Source of the DNA: Megalonaias nervosa
Taxonomy: Eukaryota; Mollusca; Bivalvia; Unionida; Unionidae
DNA: 64,000 nt
Assembly (NCBI GenBank): GCA_016617855.1
Contig: JAECUM010000803.1
Span: 27,501-91,500 of the forward strand
Direction of reading: 5' to 3'
The notes under the pieces are model-generated. The model made no database searches. It saw only the letters and a program-made list of their open reading frames with translations, and was not told the DNA's origin. A program made the position numbers and the translations under genes. Below are positions 48,130-57,940 of the stretch, in pieces. Within the stretch, counting starts at the first letter, position 1; every line of letters begins with the position of its first letter.

Positions 48130-48480
48130 GATTTTCTAAGGGCTGATATTAAGATCGAATAGGGCAGCATAGTAAATTGTATATTGTTTCGCTGAAGCCA
48201 AAGTGAAAGAACGCGCACGAAGACAAATATAAAGCGATGTGATAATATACATTAGTTAAATCTAGACCGATTGCAAATTAACCCTGACTAACCATGCCAT
48301 TTCCATTTGGAACCTTGGTGCGGTTATGCACTTATTGAGCACGCAGAAATCTAGGAACGACCTTCCTGTCGGCCTTGGGCACTAGAAAAGGCCTAAATTA
48401 GCATTCCGAGAGTTCAACTTGCAAAGGAGCAACCTTATTCCTAACCTCTTTCTTTAACAGCCTCTTAAACTGCGAAGCCT
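48130..48480 (-). pseudogene. Second DIRS-like reverse transcriptase relic, minus strand
   Basis: Blocks found across frames: KKEVRNKVAPLQVE, FLVPKADRKVV, LDFCVLNKCITAPRFQMEMA and IGLDLTNVYYHIA. These correspond to the VPK.DGK, LD…LN..I…FRMET and DLKDAYFHI motifs of DIRS reverse transcriptases. It is broken by stops and lies opposite in strand to the relic at 46420-47075. Confidence 0.5.
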
Positions 48481-48917
48481 GCTCCTATCTGAAATAATGA
48501 CGTATCTATTGCTGCAGTTCAGCGGTGTTGTGCCTTCTCCTATTTTGCCTACAATCATCTGTCCATTGTGGCTAAGACTCATATGGTCTAAACACCAGAG
48601 GAGGCTTAAATGCCAAACAGCAATACGGTACCAAATGGTAGTGAGTGCAGTGCAGAAGAATGACGTGGCTTCACTAAATGAGAGGTGAGCAAAGCATCTC
48701 CTCACGGGATCTACATTCGATAAACTGCCATAACATTAGCCATGAATGTTGTGAGGCCCTGCTAATTACCTCAGTTATATAAGCCATGCAGCTCTATGCA
48801 TGCTCACTGCCCTAGTTTCTGCAGGCTAAACATAGCTTGTGTCACCAGGTCAGGCAGAGAGAATGTGGCCAACATATTCTGTACTAACATATAGATAGCA
48901 TTACAAAAAAGTACCTT
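48481..48917. other. Kinase intron left of the Polinton-like element
   Basis: No supported feature. It ends with TACCTT(A), which is repeated on the other side of the element. Confidence 0.5.
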
Positions 48918-49157
48918 AGCAGCAGGGAGGGTAAACAGACCATTTTGCTGGAGACCTTATTTATGAAAAATAAACCTTCCTACGAAAATGAAATCTCAAG
49001 GTCAAATAACGTTAAACCAAAACCTTTGTCAGGCCATGAGATTTCTCTAATTGGGTTAGCTCATTTTGTTACATCATCATTTTTATTTTATGGTGTGTTT
49101 CGTTTACGTGCTGGTCACTCAACGCTGGTCGTTCACCCTCCCTGCTGCTATAATTAA
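48918..49157. repeat. Left terminal inverted repeat of the Polinton-like element
   Basis: Starts AGCAGCAGGGAGGGTAAAC. Bases 48918-49149 also end with the reverse complement of nearly the same 19-mer (GTTCACCCTCCCTGCTGCT), so the TIR is itself an inverted-repeat-bounded 232-bp unit. The short ORF across it is mirrored in the right TIR and reflects the repeat, not a gene. Confidence 0.93.
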
Positions 49158-49176
49158 ATCATTGTTATATCAAATA

Positions 49177-50191
49177 ATGGAATCTCATACATCTAAACTA
49201 GCTCGTGAGCGACTAGAGGCAATTAAAAAATATCTACCCGTCCGTAATTCTATCAAACAACAACTACAAGCACGTCAGGAGTCTCAGGTGGAATTTGCAG
49301 AAGGTGCAGAACAATTATTTAAACCGATTGTCGAACCAACAAAGAAAATTGTTACAGCAACTGACGCAACACAGAAAGCTCTTGAAACATTACCTGTTGA
49401 TATTGCTGGCTGTATTCAAGCAGCTCAACCACCACCTAAACCACCAAGAATCAGAACTAGCATCACAGATAAATTTACGCCGGAAGGTATTGATGCTATC
49501 AGGGACAAAGACAAATTACTTGATATTGCCGCGTTTGGACATCATGAAAGAAAAAAATATGTAAAACCAGAATATGTTAACTCTAAAATCTGCCGATTGG
49601 ATCAAGGATGTATATCGCATCGCTACTGGTATTCCGGAAATCAGATCTGAGGAAGATATTAATAATTTTAATGAATTTGACAGTATGGTATATGAGCATA
49701 TCGAAAAATATAAACAAAAAGGTAAACGACTATTACCATCACCACAATGATCACCACGACTACTACCATCACTACCACAACAATCATCACCATCACCACA
49801 ACGATTACAACAAATACAACGACTACAACAAGAGCTACAACAACGAGAACAACAACAAGAACAACAATTTCAAGAAATAATGAAACAATTGCAATCACCA
49901 CGACAGCCAGTCAAAACAACAAGTGAGGAAGAATATCAAGATCCCCCCGGTGCAACTGGAACTGGCCTTATTACTCAAGGAAGTGGTCTTATTACTTGTC
50001 CAAATAACGTCCTTGCCGATGTTAAAAGACTAGAAATTCTCATTGGAGGAAAACGAGCTGGTAATAATTCCCCAGAAATTATTAATGAAGCAGCTGATAT
50101 TTGTAAACGATTATTTACAGGCGGTGTCATGGATATTAATGTATATCGGGCCCTCATTAATGAAATCGCCGATGATTATCACAGTGATTGA
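49177..50191 (+). pseudogene. Polinton conserved ORF of unknown function (helical, Gln-rich centre)
   Basis: Starts MESHTSKLARERLEAI, a basic helical segment followed by coiled-coil-like sequence to about residue 75 and a PPPKPP linker. A frameshift in the A-run near 49555 moves the frame to one reading ADWIKDVYRIATGIPEIRS. An in-frame TGA (49748-49750) follows, probably from CGA or CAA. Then comes a Gln-rich repeat (LQQREQQQEQQ) and a C-terminal block ILIGGKRAGNNSPEIINEA…LFTGGVMDINVYR that recurs in animal Polintons. It is the first gene inside the left TIR. Function is unknown; a virion or scaffolding role would be a guess. Confidence 0.6.
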
Positions 50192-50255
50192 TTATGTAAT
50201 TAGATGCGATGACTATAATAAGATGATCATATATAATACTCAACGTGGACCAACA

Positions 50256-50672
50256 ATGGTCAGGGTAATAAATTCACGATTACCAGTATACAAAACGATC
50301 TACGGAGATGGACTAGGTGATGTTGTTCAAGGTCTATTTAGAAGGATAGCCCCAAAAGCAATACCGCATGCAAAGCAACTAGGAATGAAAGCTATTGATG
50401 TTGTTCGTGAAAAAGGTATTGGCACTGTTGGTGATGTTGCTAGGAAAGCATTCTCAGCAATCAAGGATAGACTAGCACGATTAATACGACGAAAACCTCA
50501 GCCACCAGTGAAACTGGCCAACACTGAAGTGATGCCCGCAAATGTTAGTAAAATAATAAATCAAGCTGCTAATCAAAAACTGGCAGAGTTAGCTGGTGTA
50601 CCAATGTCAGAAAAAGAAAAAAATATAACCGCTAGTCTGATAGCAGGAAGTGGTCGTCGTGTTAGACGATAG
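50256..50672 (+). CDS. Small basic protein, possible minor capsid/core protein
   Basis: 138 residues from ATG 50256, open to the stop. It contains IYGDGLGDVVQGLFRR, a helical Ala/Lys-rich middle, a KDRLARLIRRKP basic cluster and a C-terminus ending SGRRVRR. It stands directly upstream of the capsid candidate, as do small minor-capsid or core proteins in Polintons and adenoviruses. The Gly-rich amphipathic start is reminiscent of membrane-active or core proteins, but no family assignment can be proven. An earlier start in the same frame (from 50043) overlaps the preceding gene and is unlikely. Confidence 0.5.
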   Translation: MVRVINSRLPVYKTIYGDGLGDVVQGLFRRIAPKAIPHAKQLGMKAIDVVREKGIGTVGDVARKAFSAIKDRLARLIRRKPQPPVKLANTEVMPANVSKIINQAANQKLAELAGVPMSEKEKNITASLIAGSGRRVRR

Positions 50673-50686
50673 CAATTTTAATAAAG

Positions 50687-52013
50687 ATGTTCAAACGTAT
50701 ATCTGATCCCGCATTTGACATGGATGTACCAGTTCTCAAAGATGAATCTGTGCGCGATTATCAGTATTATTCTTATGACGCACGACAGCCAGATCAACGT
50801 GGACGAATTGAACTTCAAGTTCAAGATACAAGTAGGTATTTCTTACCCGCTGAAGCATTCACTGAAGTTGAAGGTAAAATTTTTAAAGCAGATAATACTG
50901 AATACGGAAACAATGATCGATTTGGTTTTTTTAATATTGGAATCATGGCGTTGTTCGACAGCGCTACGTACATGACTGACGGAAAAAAATATTGAATCAA
51001 TTCAAAAAGATGTTGACGTTGCAACAACAATACTTGGTCTTTCAAGATACAGCGACGATTATTCAAGATCAGCTGGTCCATCAATGATGTTTACCAAAGA
51101 TACAACTGATCATCCAGAAAATAGAAATGTAACACTAAATGCAGCTGGAACTGAAGTCGCATCGATGAATGCAAATTTTAATTTAGAATTTGCATCACGT
51201 AAAGCAATGTTGAAAGATAGAATGTTTTCATGTGCAATTCCATTATCACATATTTTTGGATTCTGCAGAAATGTTAGAAAAGTTATTTTCGGAGCCAAGC
51301 ACACAGTTGTACTTGTAAAAAAAGCCACGGACGATGATGCAATATGGCACGCTGAAGGAGCTGATGATGCTGCAACTAGAGCACTTCATGGTAAAGTAAT
51401 GCTAACAAAACTTTCATTTTGGATGCCAGTAATGACTCCAACACTACCTGAAGAAGAACGTTTACTTTCTTTTATGAGTCAAGGTGGTAAATCAATGTTA
51501 TCATGGTTGACAATGACCACAGATTCTATCCAGAGTAACATTAATGGTTTATTTACATGGCAAATAACTTCTCGGCAAGGTGTTTCTGCACCGCAACATA
51601 TATTTATTGCGATTCAAAATAATGCACGAATAAATAATCAACTACAAAGTATTATGATATTTGACAAACTCGGTGTTTCTGAAGTTTCGTTGAGAATAAA
51701 CGGACATCAAGAACCCTCCGAGGATATATTACTGAATTTCGAGCTAAATCATGTAGCACGTGCATATCATCGATTAATGACATTCATGGAGAGTGATCAG
51801 AATATTGATTCTGGTTTACAAATATCACAGTTAGATTTTACAACGCTGTATCCGGTTTATTACTTTTCGCTGGAACATTTAGATTTAACCAGACAGTCCG
51901 TCGTTGACATACATTTTCGAGCTCGTGTGTTACGGGGAGTTATTGCTAATTACAGAGCAACCGCTGTTATACTCAGCGATAAATCAGTGCTACATGAAGG
52001 TGTTGGTGGATGA
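50687..52013 (+). pseudogene. Major capsid protein candidate, one frameshift
   Basis: Two open segments, 50687-50995 and 51084-52013. They join if one A is removed from the seven-A run at about 50985, giving about 440 residues. The bridging sequence reads SRYSDDYSRSAGPSMMFTKD in the second frame. Beta-rich features include FFNIGIMALFDSATY, the FSCAIPLSHIFGF block, then TWQITSRQGVSAPQHIFIAI. Length, position before the protease and the PLSH…FGF segment suggest the double jelly-roll hexon-like protein of adinto/Polinton elements, but this rests on recall of the family rather than a search. Confidence 0.55.
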
Positions 52014-52086
52014 ATGCGAGTCGTTGATGCCCCAGTAGAAAACATGTAATTAAATCCCTGATTTAAAATCAGGATGATAATTATAA

Positions 52087-52458
52087 ATGTCATATCAATA
52101 TGTTAGTGTTACTCTGACTCCTGGTCAGATTAAAATGCTACAATCATCATAAAAAAATAATTGTGCAGTAAAAATATCACTAAAGCGAGAACAAATCGCA
52201 GGTGGTCCGAATAAACTATCATTATCAGAATGCCAGCATAGGCACTTCAGTGAAGCCAAACAATCAAAGACTGGCATACGACTTAATCTATCTGCGAGTG
52301 CCATTAAAGACATCGCTAAAACGGGTGGTATATTTCCACTTCTTGCCACGTTACCAGCGATAATAGCCGCTGCAGCCCCAGCTGTTGCAAAAGCAGCTGC
52401 GTTAGGTGCTGTTGGAACTGCTGCTGGAATGGCATTAAAGAAAGCAACAGGTCAATGA
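52087..52458 (+). pseudogene. Small Polinton protein with in-frame stop (YVSVTLTPGQ type)
   Basis: Reads MSYQYVSVTLTPGQIKML, then TAA at codon 22, then stays open to TGA 52456-52458. The second part has RLNLSASAIKDI, then KTGGIFPLLATLPAIIAAAAP and an Ala-rich hydrophobic tail with GTAAGMALKKA. Animal Polintons carry a small protein with a VTLT.GQ start, internal L.LS…I repeats and a GGF/I hydrophobic segment just before the protease. A link to virion core peptides is possible but unproven. One nonsense mutation is the only visible damage. Confidence 0.55.
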
Positions 52459-52564
52459 ATAAAAACCTCAAAAAAAAGGGAAAAGGTCTAAGACATCCAG
52501 GGACCCCATATTCATGGTACGGAAAAGGTCTAAGACTGCCCGGAACAGTTCGATGATTCTTCCT

Positions 52565-53023
52565 ATGTCTAATTTTTATTTACTTAATGCTGCTCAAAAA
52601 TTAAAAATAAAAAACTTCAGAGGAGTTTTTATGCGTGATCAATTACCAAAACAACCAAGCAATATTGAAACTGGTATTATTAATCTCGATAAAAACTCTG
52701 GTCTTTGCACTCACTGGGTTGCATATGCAATTGATCCACGTGGAATAATTTATTTTGATTCGTATGGGTTGGCGCCACCAAAAGAATTTTTAAAATATGT
52801 TAGCAGAGTACGAAGTACTGCTATGCAAAAAAGTATTCCAATCTGGTATTCAACATTACCAACACAAAAATTAACAGATCCACCGGTATGTGGCCGTGAA
52901 ACCCTCGCTGTACTCGACGCAATTTCACTGGCACCGCCAGGAAAACCACCTCATAAAGTAGAACACGAATATACCACCACCAGGCATAGCCGCAGACGAC
53001 ACAGTCGTCTACAAACGTTTTAA
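52565..53023 (+). CDS. Adenain-like cysteine protease (Polinton PRO)
   Basis: Expected to process virion proteins. From ATG 52565 (MSNFYLLNAAQ) the catalytic set is His50 in CTHWVAY, Asp65 in YFDSYG and Cys109 in PPVCGRE, with spacing like adenovirus protease His-acidic-Cys. An upstream in-frame ATG at 52553 is also possible. The C-terminal 30 residues (RHSRRRHSR…) look like an out-of-frame reading, because the alternate frame continues IPPPGIAADD…YKRFKQ into the next gene; a frameshift near 52970 is likely. The core is intact, but whether it is active is doubtful. Confidence 0.72.
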   Translation: MSNFYLLNAAQKLKIKNFRGVFMRDQLPKQPSNIETGIINLDKNSGLCTHWVAYAIDPRGIIYFDSYGLAPPKEFLKYVSRVRSTAMQKSIPIWYSTLPTQKLTDPPVCGRETLAVLDAISLAPPGKPPHKVEHEYTTTRHSRRRHSRLQTF

Positions 53024-53042
53024 ACAGACATTAGTAAATATA

Positions 53043-54110
53043 ATGGTAGATATTTATGGTAGATCTTCTCGCAAAGCTCAGCAGCAAGTCGATTTATCTA
53101 AATATGCAACTCTTGATCAGCTCAAAAATGAAATCGATGATTCATTAAATATCACAAGTGTGGATCAAAATGAAGTCGTTGTTTTTCAGGATAAACAAGG
53201 ACGATTAAAAACAAGTAATATACAGCTGTCAGATGTACTTATACGAATTCCCACCGCGGTTGTTAATAATATCGTTACTTTTGCTGATCAAGGTAAAATA
53301 CAAGATTCCGGTAAGTCAGTTAACGATTATATAAAAAAAGCTGGTGATTCATTCACTTGTAACATTATCATGAATTAAAAAAAAATTACATACCTTGCAA
53401 ACCCAGTCATAGAATCAGACGCAGCAACAACAAAAAATACGTCGATGATCAAGAATCTAAGAACGTATTAGTCAACGGTGGTATAATGCGTGCATTTCTC
53501 AACATGAATAATAATGGTATTAATAATCTCAGAACACCAGAATTAAATTTTGATGCTGCAACAAAAAAATACGTCCATGATAGCAATATCCCGACGATGA
53601 CATCATTAACAACAATCAATGATGAAATGACCGCATTTAGAACTGATTTTTCTAATCACGTACAAACGTTTCTAAATTTTCGTAGAAATATAAACAGATC
53701 TATTAATGACTTTTTGGGAAGTCCACCAACTGTTGACATAAAACTTGCTGACATTAACACAAAAATCAACGATCTTGTTAGTGGAATTCCTAATATCATT
53801 GAAAAAACGAATCTGATTAAAATTCCACACAAACAAATTAACAGTAGCGTCAGGATCATCAACATGGACACCGCGCGATAACAGTCTCGAACATACCGCA
53901 GAAGTAACTGGGTTAAACAGGCTGTCCATGTATGGTTTGGAAATTACTGCGGCCACTTCATCATCACCGAATGTACATTATAATCCTCTACTGGTGATGC
54001 TAAATAAGAACACCAAAGAAACATTTACGTTGACATCAACGGAAATGCCCCCGAGACGTTACTGGTGGTGTCTGGAATTCGTAGCTGAAACTCCTCAATT
54101 AATTACTTAA
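53043..54110 (+). pseudogene. Fibre-like protein with repeated DAATKKYV motifs, frameshifted
   Basis: Pieces 53043-53378, 53486-53881 and 53928-54110 line up as one gene broken at A-runs near 53380 and 53445 and again near 53875. The pieces carry LANP.IESDAATTK…YVDDQ and NLRTPELNFDAATKKYVHD, a repeat form (N-L-x-P…D-A-A-T-K-K-Y-V) common in trimeric phage and viral tail-fibre or attachment proteins. The C-terminal part (TSSSPNVHYNPLLVML…TFTLTS) could be the head domain. Position after the protease fits a vertex or attachment protein. The assignment is by motif only. Confidence 0.5.
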
Positions 54111-54128
54111 TTGAATTACTTAATTATA

Positions 54129-54554
54129 ATGAATCAAAGCCAGGGACCCCAGTCCCACATCGACGTGGATCGTTACAGATACAATCAAGTATGTGAGTGT
54201 CAAACCAAACTAAAAAATATCATTGACGATTATACAGTAAAAATAAAAAGATATCGCAGGCGTGTGGTTATCATTGATATAATTGTTTACTCAGTTTCTG
54301 CTATCATCGCGTCCGCAGGTGTATTACTATCAACAATAACAATTACAGCACCTGCAGTTGTAACAATTGTCTTTTCAACGGCAACAACATGCGCAGGTAT
54401 ACTCAGTATTGTCGCAAAGAAGATAGCTACATGTACAAACACAAAATTACACGAGTATATAATAAAACTACACACGTCGGTGTCTGCATGCATTAAACTA
54501 TCATCGTATCTTTCGGCGTATCTCAGTGATGGTAAAATATCTGAAAATTTATAA
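54129..54554 (+). CDS. Predicted membrane protein, two transmembrane segments
   Basis: 141 residues. A short hydrophilic N-terminus with KRYRRR is followed by two hydrophobic segments: VVIIDIIVYSVSAIIASAGV at about residues 45-65 and ITITAPAVVTIVFSTATTCA at about 69-90. A Cys/Lys-containing tail follows. The frame is unbroken. It sits between the fibre-like and the next structural-type gene, so a virion-membrane or envelope role is conceivable. No family was recognised. Confidence 0.5.
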   Translation: MNQSQGPQSHIDVDRYRYNQVCECQTKLKNIIDDYTVKIKRYRRRVVIIDIIVYSVSAIIASAGVLLSTITITAPAVVTIVFSTATTCAGILSIVAKKIATCTNTKLHEYIIKLHTSVSACIKLSSYLSAYLSDGKISENL

Positions 54555-54638
54555 TGAAGCATTCCTTGACAATAGCCACCAAGGCGAAAAAATAAATGAT
54601 CAAAAAGTTCCCGATTTAAAATAATAACAGTAATAATA

Positions 54639-55300
54639 ATGTCAGATCATAGATCGCGCGAACTATTACAACAGATCGTCACTAATACTACGCATACAAA
54701 AACTTTAATGATATCATTAAGTTCAACCAGTCCAGAATTTAGCGTTAATTTTCCAACTGCAATTTCAGCAAGTGAAATAGCGCTAGCACAATTACGAGTT
54801 TATCATAGCTGGCCAAATATCAGGTCGAAATCGTTTGGTGGACTACCAGTAAATAATTCACTGGTATTTGCAAATAAGAATAAACCTGATGGAACTCCTG
54901 ATTGGCAAGTTGTTGGAATTTCAACAGGCAGTTATCAAATAGAACAGATTAATGATGAGTTTCAACGTAGAATTACATCTATTATAGGAAAAGAATCCAA
55001 AATAGCAATTATTGTTTACGAACCAACATTATCAACGGCGATTGAAATAAATTCCCCTGATTATGTTGTAAATATTTATCAAAATTCGAAAAATTTTCAA
55101 ATCTACCTGTACCATTATGTTATCGCCCAGCAGATACTCGACGACAGAATGTTGATATTGAGATTCCTGGTGGTGGAATACAAAATCTTGTGCTAAATGA
55201 TATTGTTTTGGTTGTTGTTGATGTTGTTGAGAGCGCGTTGAGCATGGATAAATCGCCGTGGACGTTAGGATACGCTATAACGATTGACTCGTCACAGTGA
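54639..55300 (+). pseudogene. Conserved Polinton structural-type protein, C-terminal frameshift
   Basis: Starts MSDHRSRELLQQIVTNTTHT, then SLSSTSPEFSVNFP, LRVYHSWPNIRSKSF, GISTGSYQIEQINDEFQ. The S-W-P-N-I and G-S-Y-x-I-x-x-I-N pattern recurs in a family of animal Polinton proteins of about 200 residues. The frame shifts near 55100. The other frame continues DIEIPGGGIQNLVLND…WTLGYAITIDSSQ to TGA 55298-55300, giving about 220 residues in total. A penton-like minor capsid role is possible; I cannot confirm it. Confidence 0.5.
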
Positions 55301-55309
55301 TTAACTACT

Positions 55310-55746
55310 ACTCATACAAATATTTGGATTGTCGATGATCGTATTGAGTGGTCAAATTTAGTTTATCTTGCAGTGTCTCGAGTCAGAAGAATATCTCAAC
55401 TGCACAGGGTTATCATGGATTGCGTAATAACCGAAGAAATCACTAACAACTTTGTCGACATCAAGATAAAATTAGCGAGCTATAAGCAATGTGACAAAAA
55501 AAAAATTATCGCGACTTTGATATGGATGCTGAATTTATTATAACACTAAAACAACAACAGAATAATCATTGTGCGAATTGTAACGCAGTACCGTTGTGGC
55601 AGTATTCAAATAATAATCCAAGACAATTTACCGTTGATAGAATTAATAGTAGTCTTGGTCACACACGCGAAAATGTGATACTGACTTGTCTTGAATGTAA
55701 TCGACGTCGGGTCGCTGGGCGCCCTTGCGCAAGTTTACAAAAGTGA
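55310..55746 (+). pseudogene. SF1 helicase C-terminal stump joined to HNH endonuclease domain
   Basis: The first frame reads NIWIVDDRIEWSNLVYLAVSRVRR, matching helicase motif VI (VY.A.SR.R), followed by a linker. After a frameshift in the nine-A run at about 55497-55506 the frame reads CANC, then FTVDRINSSLGHTRENVILTCLEC. This is an HNH nuclease with two Cys pairs and the VDRI..…GHTREN core. Helicase-HNH fusions occur in related elements. Nearly all of the helicase is missing: the stump starts within about 10 bp of the preceding gene's stop, marking an internal deletion point. Confidence 0.62.
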
Positions 55747-55883
55747 AGGTGGTGGTAATTGTGTGTCTTTAGGAATTATTTGTAATTAATCGCGTACAAA
55801 TCCACGTTGAGGAGCAGCTGAATCTAATCTGTAGATTGCAGGTCTACTTGTGGACCTTACCACGCTGAAAATTTTATGTGTGG

Positions 55884-56732
55884 TCACACTCCAGATAGGA
55901 TCAGTTGCTCTTTTTTTTTACCTCCTTCAAGTTCACCAGGTTCATATAAATATCTTACGGTAACATTACCTAATACTGGTTGAGAGGAAGATTCACGTCG
56001 GCGTATTGGTATATATTTTTTTGTGATCGCATTAGAAGGTTTCATAGAAGCTGCACGAGTAATTTCATTATTTAACGCAGCTATCACACTTGGTAACCTT
56101 GCAACCCATTCACGAGATTTTTCCATGGACTTAAAGTCAGTGGATATTTCCTTTGCATATTAATATCCAAATAACCGCTCAGCAAGTGTTCGATTAAATC
56201 GTTCAACGATTGCCTGATCACGATGAATTTCAATGTGTCCTCGTCTGATTTTAACGTTATGTTTTTTCATCAACGATGATACTGCACCAAGACATTCTTT
56301 GCCAGGATCAACCTGTAGCAACTGTGGCCATCGAAGAGCACCTTGTGGCCCGGATCCTCGTTGATAAATTCGTTCAAACGCAGATGCAACTTCAGTTGCT
56401 GTCTTTGTTGACAGTGGTTCTGCTTCTTTATATCTACTTGCAACGTCAACGACAGTTAACGCGTATTTGTATATGCGCGATTGACGTCTACCAATTTTAA
56501 TGGTATCATGTGGTAAAAACAAAATATCTGCTTGATGAACTTCGTTGGGAGTACTGACATCAAAATGTGCATATTGAATTTTTTTAGGTGGTGGTAGATA
56601 AATTTGCCATATTGCCTGTCGTGCTAACCACGCTGCAGCAACAGCACGTGAGACTTTTGCTACTTCAGCAACTTTACTAATTGCTGCTTTGCCTCTCCAA
56701 TATCCTCTTGGGCTATAATAAACAGATTCCAT
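55884..56732 (-). pseudogene. Polinton integrase (retroviral-type DDE), one in-frame stop
   Basis: Would insert the element's DNA. The start is YYSPRGYWRGKAAISK (zinc/helical N-terminal region). Catalytic residues are Asp in HQADILFLPH, Asp in LLQVDPGKE and Glu in QAIVERFNRTLAERLFG; YKYALTVVDVASRYKEAEPL is also present. A TAA codon follows LFGY (near 56160). The frame then continues YAKEIS and a C-terminal region with RLPSVIAALNNEITR and NVTVRYLYEPGELEGG, as in animal Polinton integrases. CAA to TAA would explain the stop. No catalytic residue is lost before it. Convergent with the HNH gene; 137 bp of unassigned sequence (55747-55883) lie between them. Confidence 0.85.
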
Positions 56733-56756
56733 TATAATAGTTATCTATGATTAATT

Positions 56757-57253
56757 ACCAGCTTCTAGCACTAGTTTACCTTTCATAGCAGATTTTACTA
56801 GGAAGCTAGCAAGTTTTTCTCTGAGAGATTTATTTTTATGGAATTTAATGCGTGAATCAGCTTTACATCTGCAATATGTCGTTGTTGCAAATCTTTACTT
56901 TTATACGCGACATCATGAACGTGACACGCTTGATCAGTCGCGTTTATTGGATACTCTCCAGGTCTTTTTTGATCTCGTTAATCAAGTCGAATATCAAATC
57001 GAGTTCCAGGACCACAATAATTATATCCAGGAAGAGGTTTTTCACCAGGATACTTTGCCCATGGAGCTCCTGATTATTTACCTAACGAAGCAGCAATATC
57101 TCCACCTGTCTTTGTCGATGATATAAATTTGTATTTTTTTGTACCACATTTCACACGCTTGCCTGTAAGTGCGCGCCTGTTATTTTTTGTTATTATTGTC
57201 GTTAATCCACTGGTATGGGTGGGTGCTCTACATCGAACACAATATAAATCCAT
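56757..57253 (-). pseudogene. DUF5679-type zinc-binding domain plus phospholipase A2-like domain, two stops
   Basis: Start ATG at 57253. Residues 4-45 have YCVRC, then TKNNRRALTGKRVKCGTKKYKF, the Cys pattern of DUF5679 (the last Cys pair is reduced to one Cys). TAA stops fall at codons 60 (57076-57074) and 92 (56980-56978). Between and after them is a PLA2-like domain: LPGYNYCGPGT (calcium-loop type) and DQACHVHDVAY with His113-Asp114. A frameshift lies near the C-terminus. Parvovirus VP1-like PLA2 domains occur in Polintons and may help virions cross endosomal membranes. The start codon lies 12 bp from that of the divergent ATPase gene. Confidence 0.65.
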
Positions 57254-57265
57254 ATTATTTATTAT

Positions 57266-57940
57266 ATGGATATAATTGACTTCTCAGCGACACAAAAACA
57301 AGAGCCAGTCAAACATCATCCAGCGCTACCAAATTCCATCAGAGCAATTATACTTGGCCCATCTGGGTCTGGTAAAACGCAATTATTACTTAATATGATA
57401 ATGCGATGGTTCAAGTGGGATAAATTATATTTAGTAGCACCATCTGTAGATGATCAACGATGTTACGAAGTACTTAAAGATTTTAATGAAAATGCAAAGT
57501 CGCTGACATGTCCTGATAAAGATAATGATGTTATTGATTTTATTACCGATATCGATGAAGCCCCATCCTTAGATGATCTTGATGGATGTATCAATAATCC
57601 CGTAGTATACGATGATGTAATGCTGGACAAACAATCAAATCCAGCTTGGATATTTTCGCGAGGCCGTCACAAAAACACAGACGTGATTTATTTAACTCAG
57701 AAATACACACAAATTCCAAAAGTGATCAGAGATAATTGTAATATCTTAATTGTGTTTAATGGAGTAGATAATTATACTTTACAAAATATTTATTATACTT
57801 GGTGTTCAGGCAACATGGACATGATTAAGTTTAAAAACTTCTTTTCAAAAGCACAAACTGTTCCGTTCGGATTTATAACGATAAATTTACATGACCCAAG
57901 ATCTAGGTATCGTATAGGTCTGGATAAAATCTTTGGTTAA
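57266..57940 (+). CDS. A32/FtsK-like DNA packaging ATPase
   Basis: 224 residues, unbroken. Walker A GPSGSGKT at residues 31-38; Walker B-like VVYDDVMLD near residue 115; LTQKYTQIPKVIRDNC (sensor-type region, polar residue after strand, then R-x-N). It ends against the right TIR. Members of this family pump DNA into capsids of adinto-, polinto- and large DNA viruses. It is the only recognisable enzyme gene of the element without visible damage, which may reflect chance, its small size or a younger decay than the stops elsewhere suggest. Confidence 0.85.
   Translation: MDIIDFSATQKQEPVKHHPALPNSIRAIILGPSGSGKTQLLLNMIMRWFKWDKLYLVAPSVDDQRCYEVLKDFNENAKSLTCPDKDNDVIDFITDIDEAPSLDDLDGCINNPVVYDDVMLDKQSNPAWIFSRGRHKNTDVIYLTQKYTQIPKVIRDNCNILIVFNGVDNYTLQNIYYTWCSGNMDMIKFKNFFSKAQTVPFGFITINLHDPRSRYRIGLDKIFG

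Noticed and set aside
48945..49157. 70-aa ORF starting MLETLFMKNK in the left TIR and mirrored in the right TIR
   Set aside because: Lies wholly within the terminal inverted repeat; duplication reflects the TIR, and no domain is seen.
49668..49901. Minus-strand Val-rich ORF (VVLVVVALVVVVVF…)
   Set aside because: Reverse reading of the Gln/Asn/His-codon-rich segment of the plus-strand Polinton gene.
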